DNA from: Valencia hispanica | Taxonomy: Eukaryota > Chordata > Actinopteri > Cyprinodontiformes > Valenciidae | DNA length: 64,000 nt | Direction: 5' to 3' | Assembly (NCBI GenBank): GCA_963556495.2 | Contig: OY747702.1 | Coordinates: 21,712,403 to 21,776,402, forward strand | Shown: positions 1 to 10,838 of the stretch, one piece after another | Numbering within the stretch: the stretch's first letter is position 1 | Layout: each line of letters begins with the position of its first letter | The notes under the pieces: generated by a model | Database searches by the model: none | What the model was told of the DNA's origin: nothing | What the model saw: only the letters and a program-made list of their open reading frames with translations | Translations under genes and position numbers: made by a program

Positions 1-965
1 ACATGGAATTCAGTTTTAATGGAGCCCGAAAAGTCAGACTGCGACAGCTCAAGACTAACACTTCCCACTTTTAGGACCCTATAAAGAAGCCACATTTGTT
101 CTTTTTTTGCTGTGTTTGTGTTTTGTATAACTTAAAAGCTGTGTCTATTCTAGTTACTTTGTAAAATTCAATCCAAGTGATTTTTGGCAGATTGTTCTCT
201 TACGTATGTAAATCTCAGCATATTTCTGAGTTATAATAACAGAGACATCCATGGTTAATGCTCCATTTTACCGGTTCTGTACCACAGCAAGGCTGCTGCC
301 TAATAAATGCATTCCTCGGTCGATTCCTGCTGCTTGGATCATTACACAGCCGCATAGTTTTTTCCACAATTTGCACGAGCTTTGTGCAAAGCCCCAGCTT
401 GACTTCTTAAAGCCGTTGAAAGTGATGCTTTACAAAGCTATCACCTATTACAATTGCTAACCATTAAGAATACAATACAGTGAAGCTGGCTCAGAGTCAA
501 ATTGATTGCTTGGAGGCAAATAATGGTGACTATTTGGTCAGAAAATTGAGCCATTAGGAATAGAAAGAACAAGACAGAGCTTAGGAACAGGTAAAGTGGT
601 ATCATTACACTGCATCCCTTTTGGTCTGTGACAATGTGCCAGTCATTATCAGCAGTCACAAGAGTAAGAAGCTGACAGTTGAAATAAACTACAGGAACAC
701 TCGCTACTTACAGTGAGCAGTTACCTTAGTACTTGTGACCACTTGCAGGCTAATTTATAGAAAACGTTTTTGACCTCTCATAATCACAGTAAAAACACAT
801 TTTACATTTCAAACAACCAGCAAATGTGCGCAGCTGAGCTTTTCTCCTTATTGCCCTCCTCCTCTGGGAGGAAAGTGTCAGTAGTCACCAGAGACATTAA
901 GAACTTGCTTCACAGTGAAGAAAATGTTAGAACAGCTACTCAATCTGTATTAAACAGCTGTTTTG
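1..965. other. No gene recognised
   Basis: AT-rich sequence with only short chance frames. Nothing resembling a coding domain, RNA gene or repeat family was seen. Confidence 0.6.
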
Positions 966-1610
966 TGTAGGCCGACGAGGTTTGTTAAAGAACATTTCCA
1001 AGCAAACAGCATCATAAAGAACAAGGAAAGCAACTCAGGGATTACGTTTTGGAAAAGCAGGGCGAGGTTATAAAACAATACCCCAAAGAACATTTCACAA
1101 AGCACAGTTCAATTCATGGTCAGAAAATGGAAAGTATATGGAACAAATTGAAACCATCTCAGACATGGCATTTCACCAGTCAGGAGAAAAGAGCATTAAT
1201 AAAGAATACAGTCAAGATTATGGTAATTCAGTTGAGCAGAGAGAATCTCTGGACATGGCAACTGTTAGTCATACACTCCACAAATCTGGCCTTCAGGGAA
1301 AGGTGGCAAGAAGAAAATTTTTGTTGAAAGAAAGCCAGAAGTTTAAAGAAGCTCAGGCAAGTGGGAAACACAACAAGTCGGTGGAAAAAAATGTCTCTAG
1401 TGAGATAAGATCAAAATGGCATTTTCTGGCCAACAAGCAAAACACTGTGTTGTAAAACTAGTACCCCAAGCACATCATCAACACGATGACACATGGGGAT
1501 GGCAGCATCATGTTGTGGGGAAGCTTCTCCAGCAGGGACAGGAAAGCTGATTATAGCTGAGAAGATGGTTAGAGCTGAATATAGGAGAATCCTGGAAGAA
1601 AACCTTGCAG
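966..1610 (+). mobile_element. Degraded Tc1-like transposon, 5' and middle part
   Basis: The sequence aligns by eye to a common fish Tc1-like family also present at 9886, 19445, 32880 and 46440. It starts near GAGGTTTGTTAAAGAACA and runs through the catalytic region (ATCATGTTGTGGGGAAGC, CAGCAGGGACAGG). Two overlapping frames (1049-1327 and 1138-1455) hold scraps of the transposase, including a recognition-helix-like stretch, but frameshifts and stops break it. The copy ends where the T-rich repeat begins. Confidence 0.7.
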
Positions 1611-2363
1611 TGTCATGATCCTTGGATGTTTATACTTTTGTTTAATTGTTTTTGGGTTGTTTTAATCTTATTATTAGTTATTTTCTAATGTTATAATTTT
1701 CCTTCATATTAGTTCTGTTTTACTTTATTTCTCTCATTAGGAATTTTGTTCTCTGATTTGAGTTTCCAACCAGTGTTTATACTTATGTTTTGTTTCTGTT
1801 GTTTCCCTCCTTTCCTTCCTGCTAGATGCATTGGTGGTCTGAGTTTTTCTTGTACTTCTTTATTCTTATTTATTTACTTAGATATCTTCATTCTTAGTTA
1901 CCCCTCTGTGTTAGTCTTACTTTATTAAATTAAGATTTTTGTCTGTCTAGTCTTCTCTTCGTTTTTATGCTTATACCTTTGTTTTTCTTCTCTGTTTCCT
2001 CTCTGCCATTCTTCTTCTTCTTCTTCTGAATCGTATTGGCGGTTGGCAAACAACAAACGGTTCATTACCGCCACCGACAAGTGTGGAGTGTGGACTGGAA
2101 CAACGCTAAAAAAATAAATAAAAAAACCCTCAAATCTTCCCAAAAATTCTACTGTCTTTTAAAAACTGGAATAAAGCCTAATAACTATTATTTTTTGTGT
2201 CCTTTTGCAGCAATTCTATGAGGTTCAATTTCATTTTCCTCTTACTGAGGCTCCCTGCCACTCTGCTTCCCTGCCCAGCTTCTTCTTCTTCTAATTATTT
2301 TCGGCAGGCTATACACCAATTTAGCGCAATGCTGCCCCGTCTATTCAGTATGGTAACATTAAT

Positions 2364-2636
2364 CTATATTTTCGAATACAGATTAGTAGAAATAGGAAAC
2401 TTTATGACAGCTCTATCTATCAATCGAGAATTCAAACTTGCAGAAAATATATTCTTGAAAGAAAATGTCACTAATCCAAGTTCTGATAGCTCTTTAAATA
2501 TAATCTCTTTTTCAGAAGAATATTTTACACAACACAGTAGCACATGCATAACAGTTTCAGAATCCCCACATAAACAAAGCCCATTTGGGTGTTTACCAAT
2601 TACTTTTGGATTTTCTGCAAGCCCACAATGCCCCAA
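2364..2636 (-). pseudogene. LINE C-terminal zinc-knuckle segment
   Basis: A separate frame of the same LINE encodes CLCGDSETVMHVLLCC, the Cys/His cluster that ends many RNase-H-bearing LINE proteins, followed by a hydrophilic tail. It is out of frame with the RNase H block, again showing decay. Confidence 0.7.
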
Positions 2637-2720
2637 TCTTATCCTGGTAATTTTGACTTGATTAATTCTGCTAGATATACATAAGAGCCTATTATTTTAA
2701 ACTGTAGGTTGGCACCTAAA

Positions 2721-3230
2721 CTAATTCCTTCCTTTTGTGTCATCTTCCCACTCCTTTTGCCACTGCTGTTGTAAAAAATCTTTAAAAATACTTATACACT
2801 CTCTCTTCCCAATACATAAGTTACATTCAATTTCCTCACTCATAAGAGCTTCTTTTGCAAGCCTATCAGCTGTTTCATTTCCCAAAATACCTGAGTGGCC
2901 AGGGATCCACATTAAAATTACTTCACACCCCATCTCCTCTATTCGGTGAATGCAGCCCAAAATCTCCCATAGAATATCAGGTCGAGTCTCAATAGATCCA
3001 CCAGAAACTGCCCTCAAAGCAGCTGATGAATCAGAATAAATAAAAGACACATCAGGTTCATTGCACTGAACCCAATCTAAAGCCCACCAGATAACCAATA
3101 ACTCAGCAGTAAATACAGAGACGTTATTAGAAACACACATACTTTTATAAAGGTTCTTGTTCAATATTTAGACTCCAAAACCAGCTTTTCCAGAGTACGG
3201 ATCTTTAGATCCATCCATAAATATGTAATA
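2721..3230 (-). pseudogene. LINE RNase H domain, frameshifted
   Basis: This is the RNase H of the same LINE. The opening MDGSKDP motif (first Asp) is read in another frame near 3200-3230, showing a frameshift before the main frame, which runs 3164-2721. The main frame carries FTAELLVIWWAL (catalytic Glu), IYSDSSAALRAV (second Asp) and WIPGHSGILGNETADRLAKEA (His and last Asp). All catalytic residues survive but are split across frames. The domain would degrade RNA in RNA-DNA hybrids during target-primed reverse transcription. Confidence 0.8.
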
Positions 3231-4005
3231 AAAAACATCTTTATTAAGATCCACAAACCATTAACCTGGTCCTTGACAACATTCGTGTCCAGTCCCAAGA
3301 AGTCCAACTGAACTTTAGGTTCTAGCAATTGCCAAAAAGGAATGGGGGACCATATTGAACCAACCACATTCTCAGGCTCCAAGCCCAATTTACTGGCCAT
3401 TTGACAAATACATCTAAAAAAATTTGCTTTCCCCTCCTTTCTAGCAAACTCCCAGCAGTCCTCCAGGAGACACCTAGTAGCAGTATCATTTCTAACTCCA
3501 GCCAATCTAGCCCAGTATTGGAGTCCCAGCTTCCACCGTCCTATATTTAAAGGAGTTTCCCCCATTTCAACCAGCAAAGCTGGTATTGGTGTGGTTCCAA
3601 AAGCCCCACTGCACATTCTTGAAGCTTTTGCTTGCACTCTAATTTTTGTAATACAGATTTAGCTGCAGTACCATAAATAAAACAACCATAGTCCAATGTA
3701 GATCTTATCATTGTCCTATAAATTGTTTGTAGAGTAGATCTATCAAATCCCCAGTCACTACCAGTCAGACTACGAAGTACATTAATGATCTTTTCACATT
3801 TGCCCATCGTCTTCTCAATATGTATACTCCAAGTTAACCTTTCATCTATCCATATTCCAAGAAATTTTAACCCTTTAACCCTCTTTAACCCTCTCTAATG
3901 GATGATCATATAATACTAAAGTTGATTCCGGAATATTCTTTTTAAAACCAAAAATCATATAATTACTCTTGGATGTTGAAATCTTAAAAACCCCACGTTT
4001 GCCCA

Positions 4006-4428
4006 CTAAACTATTTTATCTAAAGCTGCTTGATTTTGTTTCAAGTCTATATTTTTACCTCTACGCCAAATAGCACCATCATCCGCAAATAGAGATTTTC
4101 CATATGCTGCATCAATACCTTGAAATATGTCATTAATCATTTTATTAAATAAAACAGTACTAATCACAGATCCCTGTGATGTGCCATTCTGAATATTAAC
4201 TATCTTTGACAATTGTCCTCCTATTCTCACCTGTATTGTCCTATTTTTAAGAAAATCCTTTATCCAAAGGAACATACGTCCTCTAACACCAGCATCAAAT
4301 AATTTAAATAGTAATCCTTCCCGCCACATACTGTCATAGGCCTTTTCAATGTCAAGGAAAATTGCAACTACAGCTTCCTTATTAATAAAATCCATGCCTA
4401 GCTGTAAGACATCTTCAATCTTTCCCTG
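4006..4428 (-). pseudogene. LINE reverse transcriptase fragment
   Basis: This is a partial reverse transcriptase from the I/Nimb-like LINE. It contains FLDIEKAYDSMWREGL (first catalytic Asp), NGTSQGSVISTVLF (altered from the usual QGSVLSP), and the FADDGAIW active-site box. The frame opens without its fingers region and runs into a stop at 4006, so it cannot work on its own. The residual coding match continues in other frames at 3547-3807. Confidence 0.8.
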
Positions 4429-4804
4429 CTCTCTCTGTCTTTCTCACCAGCATCCTTTTATATTTAATATATTTAAGGTCTCTGGTTTTCTTAGTTCCTT
4501 GCTGGTTTCTCGTCTATATTCTCCATCTTCCTGTCCCTGTATTCATCTTCATGTCCTCCAGCATTACTTTGTAAGTTTCTTTGTTTATCCATTTATTAAA
4601 TACACTCCTATCTACACAGCCTGCTGCATTTGGGTCTTCCTTAACAACCATGACATGTAGAGGCTACAAACGACATGAGGCTGAGTTACAGTTACAAACA
4701 ATTTTTGGTGAAAGTGCCTTCAAAGTTGTTGCACCCTCATCTTGGTCTAAATTGTAGAATCATTTTAAAGAAGGTCATTTACTAACAATGACTCAGTAGG
4801 CAAA

Positions 4805-5143
4805 TTTCCACTATCAGAACTTCAGGGCAATTTGACAGGATCTTCCTGATATCTCTACTGCATAGGGCTGGGCTGACAGGGGAGTTTCCGGGGCCATTTC
4901 AGGAACCTAAGGAGTAGGTCGATCTCTTGTTATTTCCGTTGCTCCTGGTGCCTTTCTTTGCTGATCAGTGACGCTAGAACTGCTAAAACAGCGTGATATG
5001 CAGGTGTCTATGCAGGTGTCTTTAGCTAATTCCTTAAAGGGCCGATTGTGTATGGAGACACGGCGGCTGAGAGGAGTGGGCCAACAGATTACACCGTCAG
5101 AAAAAGAACTAGTAAAACTACGCTGAAGTTCCGATAGTGGAAA
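4805..5143. mobile_element. MITE-like inverted-repeat element
   Basis: CCACTATCAGAACTTCAG at 4808-4825 is matched by its reverse complement, with one change, at 5123-5140. The match extends by TTT on the outer side. The 339-bp span between the arms holds no transposase. I do not recognise the family and see no clear target-site duplication. Confidence 0.55.
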
Positions 5144-6839
5144 CACGTCTAGTTCAAAGCCAGAATAAGGGATTTTTCAATTTACCAGATGCAAATGTGT
5201 TTTAACGGAGCGCTGCAGATGAGCACATTGAGGTTATGTGATTTTAAACTGTCTGTCTTTGCTGTATGTTGTCTGCTTTTATATTGTATTTATTTTATTT
5301 TGAACAGTTTTAGCTGCCGTCTTGGCTAGGAGTCACTTGCAAAAGAGATTTTAATCTCAATATAGATTTTTTCCCTAAAAAATAAAAAAACTAAACGGTT
5401 GAAAACCAGCTTTCACTCCACTTCAGAATAAGTAATCCTGCATAGAGCGCATACAGGTTTAGTAATGTCAAGTTATACCAAGATATAGGAGCAGGCATGA
5501 ACTGGTGATATTCTTACATCCAGGAGCTGTCACAGGATCGATGGCATAAGAGTGGAGTCAACTGGGACTTTTGCTTCAGCAACAGAAAATAAGCAACCAT
5601 TTATATCCATATTTTCTGTTTTGTTCCAGGCTCCCTCACTACTCAGTAAGCTTGCTCAAACAGTCAGAGCGGATAGTGTGCACCAGATGTTGATTTAATT
5701 TATTTTTGGCATGGCTATGTCTGCTCTGTGAATTTTTGCCATGGATTTTATCTATTATTTTGTTTGTTGATCCTGCATAATTTCTAACTATTTTCTTTAC
5801 CCCTTTACCTTTTTTAATCAATAGGTTGTATCTTGGATTGCTCACCAGCCCTTCACATTGAGATATAAAGAACAAAAAAAAACATGCATGAAAACATGCA
5901 TGGTTTAAGGCAATTTTTTGTGTATAGTCAGGAAAGTTATGTTTTTTGACACTAAGAGGAAGTTGGAGAACCGCAAGAAAACCCAAATGTGCAAAAGGAA
6001 TGCATGCACCTTCCACATGGAAAGGTATTAAAAAAATATTCAGAACTTTAAAATGATTTCTTAAGGGATGCGGAAATTTCAACAAGGGAGTGGTTGATTG
6101 GGCAAAACACTTTTCTTAAGTAAAACAACAATAACTTACTAGTGGGAAGAGATTTAGTTTTACAGGAAGAGAAAATTGCATCTGCTATTTTTTGTCACTA
6201 TACAAACATGTAATGGCTGAAATATGCTGCAATTTCCTTTCCTTTCCTTTACAGGTATGATTGCCTGCTGACAGGAACCAAAAGTAACTTGATGTTATCA
6301 AAAATAAAAACATGCAAGTTTAAGACACAAAAAAACTACAAAAAATATTAAAAGGGTAAAGAATTTGCAAGAAACAGAATGATTTTTTAAAGAAGATATT
6401 TTACTGTATGAAGGGCTACAAATTATATGCACAAGAAGTTGCATATGAATGCTTGAAGTTTCTCTCTCAGCACAGAACCCTGCATTTGTCTCCAGGGAGC
6501 AAATGTTTGATCTCACAGCCTTCCATTTGTACATGTCAGTGGTTCTGCCCTCTGCGCACATCGAAACCCATGAAAGTCATGGAGCATTTGATGTGACTTT
6601 AAATGAAATTGCAATGTAATGCTGCACAGAAACACATGAGTTTTTTTAGGTTAGATTTAAAGATAAAATGGCTGACAAGTGTCTCCTTTTACAGAAAAGA
6701 TGCCATAGCAACAGATGTGTAAGATTTTAGGCAGATATTGACAGTCCTGTGTTAACTTTTTGTGCTTTAAACGGGTTTGGTTCCTTCAAATAAAACAGCA
6801 ATAAAATTATCCTAGCTCTTAACTATTTACACTGATCCG
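5144..6839. other. No gene recognised
   Basis: The longest frame, 148 codons on the minus strand at 5639-6085, shows no domain, no good start context and no homologue I know. A short (CCTTT)n run lies at 6234-6250. Treated as noncoding. Confidence 0.55.
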
Positions 6840-7735
6840 TGTTTTAAGTAATGGAAAAAAAGGATTTAAGAAATTACCCAGGATATCAGGAAGAGGACTG
6901 TGGAGCTCCAGGAGGCTGGTTGTGAGTACAGTTCTGAGTACAGTTTCAAGATACCTGAAAGTGCCATAATAATCCGCCTTTTATATTAAAAAAATGGGAA
7001 TGTTCAGGATGACCGGCTCTGTGTGTGAGAGATGAAAAATTATGGTGAAAAGTGTGCTCGTAAACATCAGAACAAAAGCAGAAGAACTTGTGAAGATGTA
7101 GGCTGAAACCAGTATGAGAGTGACTTTAGGTATGGCGAAATGAGTCCTGCACCGAAATTACTTACAAGGGGGCTTAATTATAACAAAGTTAAGGTTTTAG
7201 AGTGGCCATCACGAAGCTTGGATCTTAGTTCTAAAGAAAAGTTTTCGGACAGAGGTGAAAAGCTTGTGTGTGACCAAGGTGGCCTACAAATCTGACTTAG
7301 TTACTCCAGCTCTGTCAGGAGGAACGGGCCAAGACTCCAGCAAGCTTTTGTGAAAACATTGCAGGAGGATATCTGAAATGTTTCACCATAGACATACTGT
7401 TTAAAAAGCAAATCTATTAAAGCTGCAGTCCGGAGTATTTGAGGGAGAGAGATTTTTTGAATCCGAAGAACCAAGCCCACTCCCAAAACACTCCCCCTTG
7501 CATGCATAGGGGTCTACAGGAGGAAGGTGGGATTAAGAAAAACAATAAGTGTTGTGGAGCACTAGCCTTTTATCATAGTATTGAACTTCATTATCATTTT
7601 AAAGATTCATAAAACTTTGATACATAAATATATTTTCCGGACTGCAGCTTTAACTAACATAATGTATGTAAATGTCTGCCTTTGAAAGAAGTAATAAACA
7701 AATATCCAAATATCATCTCTCCTTTTATTCTAGAA
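6840..7735 (+). mobile_element. Degraded Sleeping-Beauty-like Tc1 copy
   Basis: Coding-strand sequence such as GAGTGGCCATCACGAAGC, CTGACTTAGTTACTCCAGC and CTGTCAGGAGGAACGGGCC matches the transposase region of the salmonid/Sleeping-Beauty Tc1 subfamily. The 3' part resumes after the nested MITE (ATGTATGTAAATGTCTGCC). Many indels and stops leave no transposase frame. Terminal repeats are not identifiable with confidence. Confidence 0.7.
7421..7649. mobile_element. 229-bp TTAA-flanked MITE nested in Tc1
   Basis: There are perfect 14-bp terminal inverted repeats, AGCTGCAGTCCGGA at 7421-7434 and its complement at 7636-7649. Each is bordered by TTAA (7417-7420 and 7650-7653). TTAA duplication is the signature of piggyBac-type transposases. 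There is no coding capacity. It interrupts recognisable Tc1 sequence, so it is younger than that copy. Confidence 0.85.
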
Positions 7736-7789
7736 TTTAGCCAATATAAATAATTTTGATAATCCTAATGGATATGGCACTTTAGCCAG

Positions 7790-8340
7790 TTTTGCAGGTG
7801 TTTTGTCTTTTTTTTTCCATTAGTTTTTTGTTGTTGTTGTTTGGCAGATTCATTTCTCACTGGATGTTCTATGTTTCCACCTGCTTTCTTTTACCTCACT
7901 ATAAAGATTTTGTTATGTTCATGTTCCGTTGTTTATTCTCCAAGAGCCATATTTCACGTGTTGTTGGTTTATAATTGTTCTTTTAGCTTCATGCTGTTGT
8001 CCTTAGACATCTTCAGTTACACTTGTTTTCAGCTACACCACCTGTTCTCTGTTTCTAATTTGTTCACCTGCATTTATTTTCCTAAACACTCCCCCCAGTC
8101 TAAAGTTCCTTAGTTACCTTAGTTTATGACTAGAGTCTGACCATGTTTCCCACAACATGCATGCCTCTGCTCTTTTGTGTTGACATAGATGTAAACATTC
8201 CTTGTTTTTAATTAGCATCAGGCTTTGTGAATACCTGCCCTTGAGCAGCTTTAATTTGTTCTGTTTGTTAAAGACTCCTGATCCTGGGTTTTCTACCATT
8301 CATGCTGGTCTGCATTTCATTCCTCTGTCCACATTCAACT
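7790..8340. repeat. T-rich interspersed repeat
   Basis: This T-rich stretch resembles the repeat at 1611-2010 and 4441-4655 in base bias and in its closing segment (GACTCCTGATCC... TCTGCATTTC). It has no open frame of interest. Boundaries are approximate. Confidence 0.35.
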
Positions 8341-8587
8341 TCCCTGAGAGATTTTGTTGTAAAGACAAAACTTATTTATTTGTGACCGTAAGATCAGGCT
8401 TTTATTTATTTTCTAAACAGCATTCATTTTGGCCCAGTGAGGAGCAGGTTACGGTATTTCTCAATATCTCAACCCATGTGTTTGAGTAAATGCTTTAAAA
8501 AAGATTAGCACAGCAAGATTGAGAGATAAACTCAGACTTCAAATTAACTTTCTGTATTATTACAAAATTATTTCAAATATATTTTTG

Positions 8588-8853
8588 TGCAGCCCAGTTG
8601 GTAGCAATGTTGCTTTGCAGCAAGAAGGTCCTGGGTTTGAATCCCGGCTGGAGGTCTTTCTGCATGGAGTTTGCAAGTTCTCTCTGTGCATGCGTGGATT
8701 CTCTCGGTGTACTCCGACTTCCACCTACAGTCTAAAAACATGACTGTAAATATGACTGTCCAGGGTTCACCCCGCCTCTCGCCCAATGGCCACTGGAGAT
8801 GGGGACCAGCCTCTCCTGTACCCGGCGAATGGGTACAGACAATGGATGGATGG
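8588..8853 (+). mobile_element. tRNA-type SINE copy
   Basis: The head GCAGCCCAGTTGGTAGC is A-box-like and is followed by a pol III B box, GGTTTGAATCC, at 8634-8644. The body contains CTTTCTGCATGGAGTTTGC and CACCCCGCCTCTCGCCC and ends in GGATGGATGG. This is the common fish SINE-like repeat found also at 17462, 20870, 25667 and 58091. Part of the middle is deleted. Confidence 0.75.
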
Positions 8854-9885
8854 AATATATTTTTTAAATTCTGTTCATAGTATTCATTCGTATGCACATA
8901 GTTTAATTTATTTAGACAACAAAATTATTATTAATGTGTTTCATGAAGTAATGTCAAAATAGCAACACAACAATCACGAAATCTAACCTAAGAGCCACTT
9001 TTATTTAGTAAGGTGATCTTTTTACTTTTGATACAGGAGACTGATTGCTATTTTGATTTCTTTCCCTTAACATTGCAATGTGTCCCCAGGCAAGACAGTG
9101 AGCTCAACATTCCTTCCCAGCGTGTGTGTGAATAAGAAACACATTTCAAACATGCTTTGAAGAAAGCTTCAAAATATATTAAGTACTGATTTATGACTTT
9201 AAACAGATTTTTATCATTTGCAGAACTTTAAACAGTACTGATGGATTTCCTAGGCCACAAAATCCACTTTGCCCCTTTGTACTATTGGGAATATTTGTGT
9301 ATAAACCATAAGCCATGACAGATGGGGATGAGCTGGAATAAAACAGACTGTGCTGTTCAGTAGGTGATTTGGTAAGGCAAATTTTTTTTTTATCTCCTTG
9401 AATGCTGTTCCAAGTTTGTTCATATAATGTAGGGATGACTGTCAGAGTGTTCTGTTAACAATATAAAATTATCTATCAGTCATAAACTAAATGGTCTTAG
9501 GTACAAAACTTAACAGGGTTCAGTTTAATGTATAGCCTTCCATCAAACGTCATTTGGAGTCACGACAACAGCTTATAAATCTTTTTTTCTTTTTTTATGT
9601 TCATCCACAAATGGTCATGGAAGAAAACTAAAACACATTTTCAACTCTATGTAAGTGCCAAATACTGAGACTTCTTTGGCTCCACTTTCTTTATCTTATA
9701 TCTAAAAAGCTACTAGTTTAACTGTGCACCTTGATTAGATCCAGGACTTCTGTACAATCTATGATCACTCAGAGCAAAGGGCAGTCACGTACTCATACTT
9801 TGACTTCATTATTTCTTTTCTGTATCATTCAGCACGAATAACATGCTCAGTACATTTGGCCAACCTGAAATGTAGCTACTTACAT
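8854..9885. other. No gene recognised
   Basis: Unique-looking AT-rich DNA between the SINE and a Tc1 copy. Confidence 0.55.
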
Positions 9886-10838
9886 TGTCTTGCAAAAGTA
9901 ATAATGCACCTTAAATCTTCTTTGCTCACCCAATAATCATAAACGTCATGAAATTTTATTGTTTTTATGTGGTATATCAAAACAAACCAGTGAATAATTC
10001 TGAAGTACATAATTTTATTTTCCTTTTTATGAATAAAAATCTGAACAGTGAGGTGTGCATTTATTTTAAGACCCCTTTACTCTGATATTCCAAATATAAA
10101 GGCCTATTTACTTTCAACAGTCACCTAATACCAAAAGTGGCACCTGTGCTCTGTGAAAGCCTCAGAGGTTTGTTGGAGAACATCAGTGAACAAACAATAA
10201 AAAGAGAAGCATCAGAGAAGCAGGCAATGAAAACCTTAGAGAAACTGCACATTTCCACAATCCAGGCGGAAGAATCTGTTGAAAAGTATTAGTCAGGTCT
10301 TCATGAGAGACTGCCAATATTTTTTTATTTGATGAAAGAAAGCCAGAAATAGGTCCTGACTGCCATTTGTCACATGCAACGTAGGGGACACAGAAAACCC
10401 TTAGAAAATGTTTTGCCCACATGTAAAATACCATGGCAGTAAAGCAGCACATGGTCATGATCACATTCTTGAAGAAAATATTTTAAAAGTCCAGAAAAAA
10501 ATTCCAATTGAGACTTGAGACATACCTCAGAAAACCTTCAGCAGCAATTGACAAACCTCTGAGGCCTTATCAGAAAAGCTGCATTAATACTGACATTAAT
10601 TAGATGTAAGTCGACTAACAAGATGACCCTCTAATGTATTTGATTGCACTGGAAGTTAGTTAGGGCTTTAATAGTATACAAATGCATCCCACATTTTTTT
10701 TTTCATTTTTACTTGCAAAGATTTTGAAAAGTATGTATCATAATCAAACAAAGAAACAAAAAAAAAGGTTCACGTTTGTCACTCTAGCATTATATGTTGA
10801 AAAAAATTCAAGCGGTATGAATATAGCACTGTAACTGC
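9886..10838 (+). mobile_element. Degraded Tc1-like transposon with both ends
   Basis: The left end (CTTGCAAAAGTAATAATGCACC) and the right end (CAAGCGGTATGAATATAGCACTG) form the imperfect inverted termini of a fish Tc1-like family. The internal sequence keeps landmarks (CCTCAGAGGTTTGTTGGAGAAC, GTCACATGCAACGTAGGGGACACAG) but is only about 950 bp, so much of the transposase gene is deleted. Confidence 0.75.

Larger units (their letters stand above)
2011..4440 (-). mobile_element. Degenerate RNase-H-bearing LINE (I/Nimb-like), 5' truncated
   Basis: From high to low coordinates this minus-strand element shows the second half of a reverse transcriptase, a linker, an RNase H domain, a cysteine/histidine knuckle (CLCGDSETVMHVLLCC near 2530-2590), and a 3' end with a short GGCGGTAATG-type untranslated stretch closing in a (GAA)n tail at 2011-2026. 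Reverse transcriptase followed by RNase H points to the I/Nimb group. Several frameshifts break the coding sequence and the 5' half is missing. The flanks are T-rich repeat sequence on both sides, so the LINE landed inside an older repeat. Confidence 0.8.
1611..4655. repeat. T-rich interspersed repeat with TGTCATG / CATGACA ends, split by a LINE
   Basis: The plus strand opens TGTCATGATCC at 1611 and closes ACCATGACA at 4655, making a short inverted terminus. The T-rich sequence between (1620-2010 and 4441-4655, about 610 bp without the LINE) is one repeat interrupted by the LINE. Similar sequence, including a TCTGCATTT or CTGCATTTGGGTC end, recurs at 7790-8340. I cannot assign a family. Left of it lies Tc1-like sequence that stops abruptly at 1610. 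Confidence 0.5.

Noticed and set aside
2036..2221. Possible small gene beside the GAA tract
   Set aside because: The sequence is the 3' untranslated end of the minus-strand LINE read on the wrong strand.
5639..6085. 148-codon minus-strand frame
   Set aside because: No recognisable domain, weak composition and no splice or promoter context; lengths like this occur by chance.
8634..8644. tRNA gene suggested by a B box
   Set aside because: The box belongs to the SINE head; no cloverleaf could be drawn.
8568..8897. 109-codon minus-strand frame
   Set aside because: It is the complement of a SINE; similar frames appear at each SINE copy (for example 20995-21363 and 58276-58533).
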